Of a stretch of 5,295 bases of DNA, positions 4,907 through 5,295 are shown one piece after another; positions within the stretch are counted from its first letter, which is position 1, and each line of letters starts with the position of its first letter. The stretch spans positions 1 through 5,295 of the forward strand of contig USHH01000159.1 in NCBI GenBank assembly GCA_900554345.1. The letters are read 5' to 3'. The notes under the pieces are model-generated. The model saw only the letters and a list, made by a program, of their open reading frames with translations, did not search any database and had not been told where the DNA came from. The stretch comes from an uncultured Bacteroidales bacterium. Lineage in GTDB: Bacteria; Bacteroidota; Bacteroidia; Bacteroidales; Muribaculaceae. Made by a program: the position numbers and the translations under genes.

Positions 4907-5295
4907 ATGGAAAAATACAACCGTTTCTTCATCGTCTTCGTCTGCCTCGTCTCCGCCATGGGAGGCCTCCTCTTCGGCTACGACTGGGTAGTGATCGGAG
5001 GCGCTAAGCCCTTCTACGAGGCCTTCTTCGGCATCGCCGGACACCCGGGCCTCCAGGGCCTCGCAATGTCGGTGGCCCTTGTCGGCTGCCTCGTCGGCGC
5101 CATGGCCTGCGGATGGCTCGCCGACTCCATCGGCCGCAAACGCCTCCTCATCGTCTCCGCCCTCATCTTCCTGGTATCGGCCTACGCCACAGGCGCCTTT
5201 TCCACATTCTCCGGCTTCCTTGTGGCCCGCTTCGCCGGAGGCATCGGCATCGGAATCGCCTCCCGCCTCTCCCCGGTGTATATCGGGAGGAAGAA
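4907..5295 (+). CDS. MFS transporter, sugar porter family, 3' end cut by the window
   Basis: Only the first 129 residues are present, covering about the first four of the usual twelve membrane helices. Helix 1 contains GGLLFGYDWVVIGGAKPFYE (19-38), typical of sugar-proton symporters such as XylE. The loop between helices 2 and 3 has GWLADSIGRKR (69-79), matching the MFS signature GxxxDxxGRR/K. Helix 4 contains RFAGGIGIGIAS (108-119) followed by LSPVYI (121-126), also sugar-porter-like. The family would then be expected to read AE and a proline-containing motif, but here it reads GRK up to the edge, which fits a single-base loss in the last dozen bases. The start ATG follows a good promoter at a short distance. 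The product sits in the inner membrane and probably imports a sugar or sugar alcohol; the substrate cannot be told from this fragment. Confidence 0.93.
   Translation, partial: MEKYNRFFIVFVCLVSAMGGLLFGYDWVVIGGAKPFYEAFFGIAGHPGLQGLAMSVALVGCLVGAMACGWLADSIGRKRLLIVSALIFLVSAYATGAFSTFSGFLVARFAGGIGIGIASRLSPVYIGRK

Overview
The window looks like chromosomal DNA from a GC-rich member of Bacteroidales (Bacteroidota), possibly Muribaculaceae-like. Three things point this way. Two or three clear promoters have the Bacteroidota form (TTTG or similar, about 19-20 bases, then TAnnTTTG) rather than the E. coli form. Starts generally lack a Shine-Dalgarno sequence. One secreted protein ends in a type IX-secretion-like C-terminal domain. 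The genus call is an inference from composition only. Both ends of the window cut through genes.

Layout. Positions 1-964, minus strand: a 50-residue single-helix membrane protein, then a TolC/NodT-type outer-membrane efflux protein that runs off the left edge. An intrinsic terminator (1027-1056) separates this unit from a D-2-hydroxyacid dehydrogenase (1088-2038, minus). The dehydrogenase has a near-perfect Bacteroidota promoter in the short divergent gap before gpmA, a 2,3-bisphosphoglycerate-dependent phosphoglycerate mutase (2111-2797, plus). A 140-residue protein of unknown function follows (2855-3277).

Positions 3278-3857 form an AT-rich, roughly 580-base gap with the most unusual structure in the window: two tandem copies, 227 bases apart, of a promoter-short RNA-terminator cassette. 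The last 79 bases of the two copies differ at one position only, while their promoter-side halves differ at roughly one base in five. Downstream is a secreted cysteine-rich protein with a T9SS-like tail (3858-4622). Then come a perfect 25-bp inverted repeat, a 12-unit heptanucleotide array, a promoter, and the start of a sugar-porter-family MFS transporter (4907 to the right edge).

How the genes fit together. The dehydrogenase and gpmA are divergent and could meet at glycerate/phosphoglycerate metabolism if the dehydrogenase uses hydroxypyruvate, which is unproven. The small membrane protein and the efflux channel look co-transcribed. The repeated leader cassette may produce small RNAs, attenuate the secreted-protein gene, or both. 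Near both window edges the reading departs from what the protein families lead one to expect (a G9 tract on the left, a lost transporter motif on the right), so the outermost 15-30 bases should be treated cautiously.
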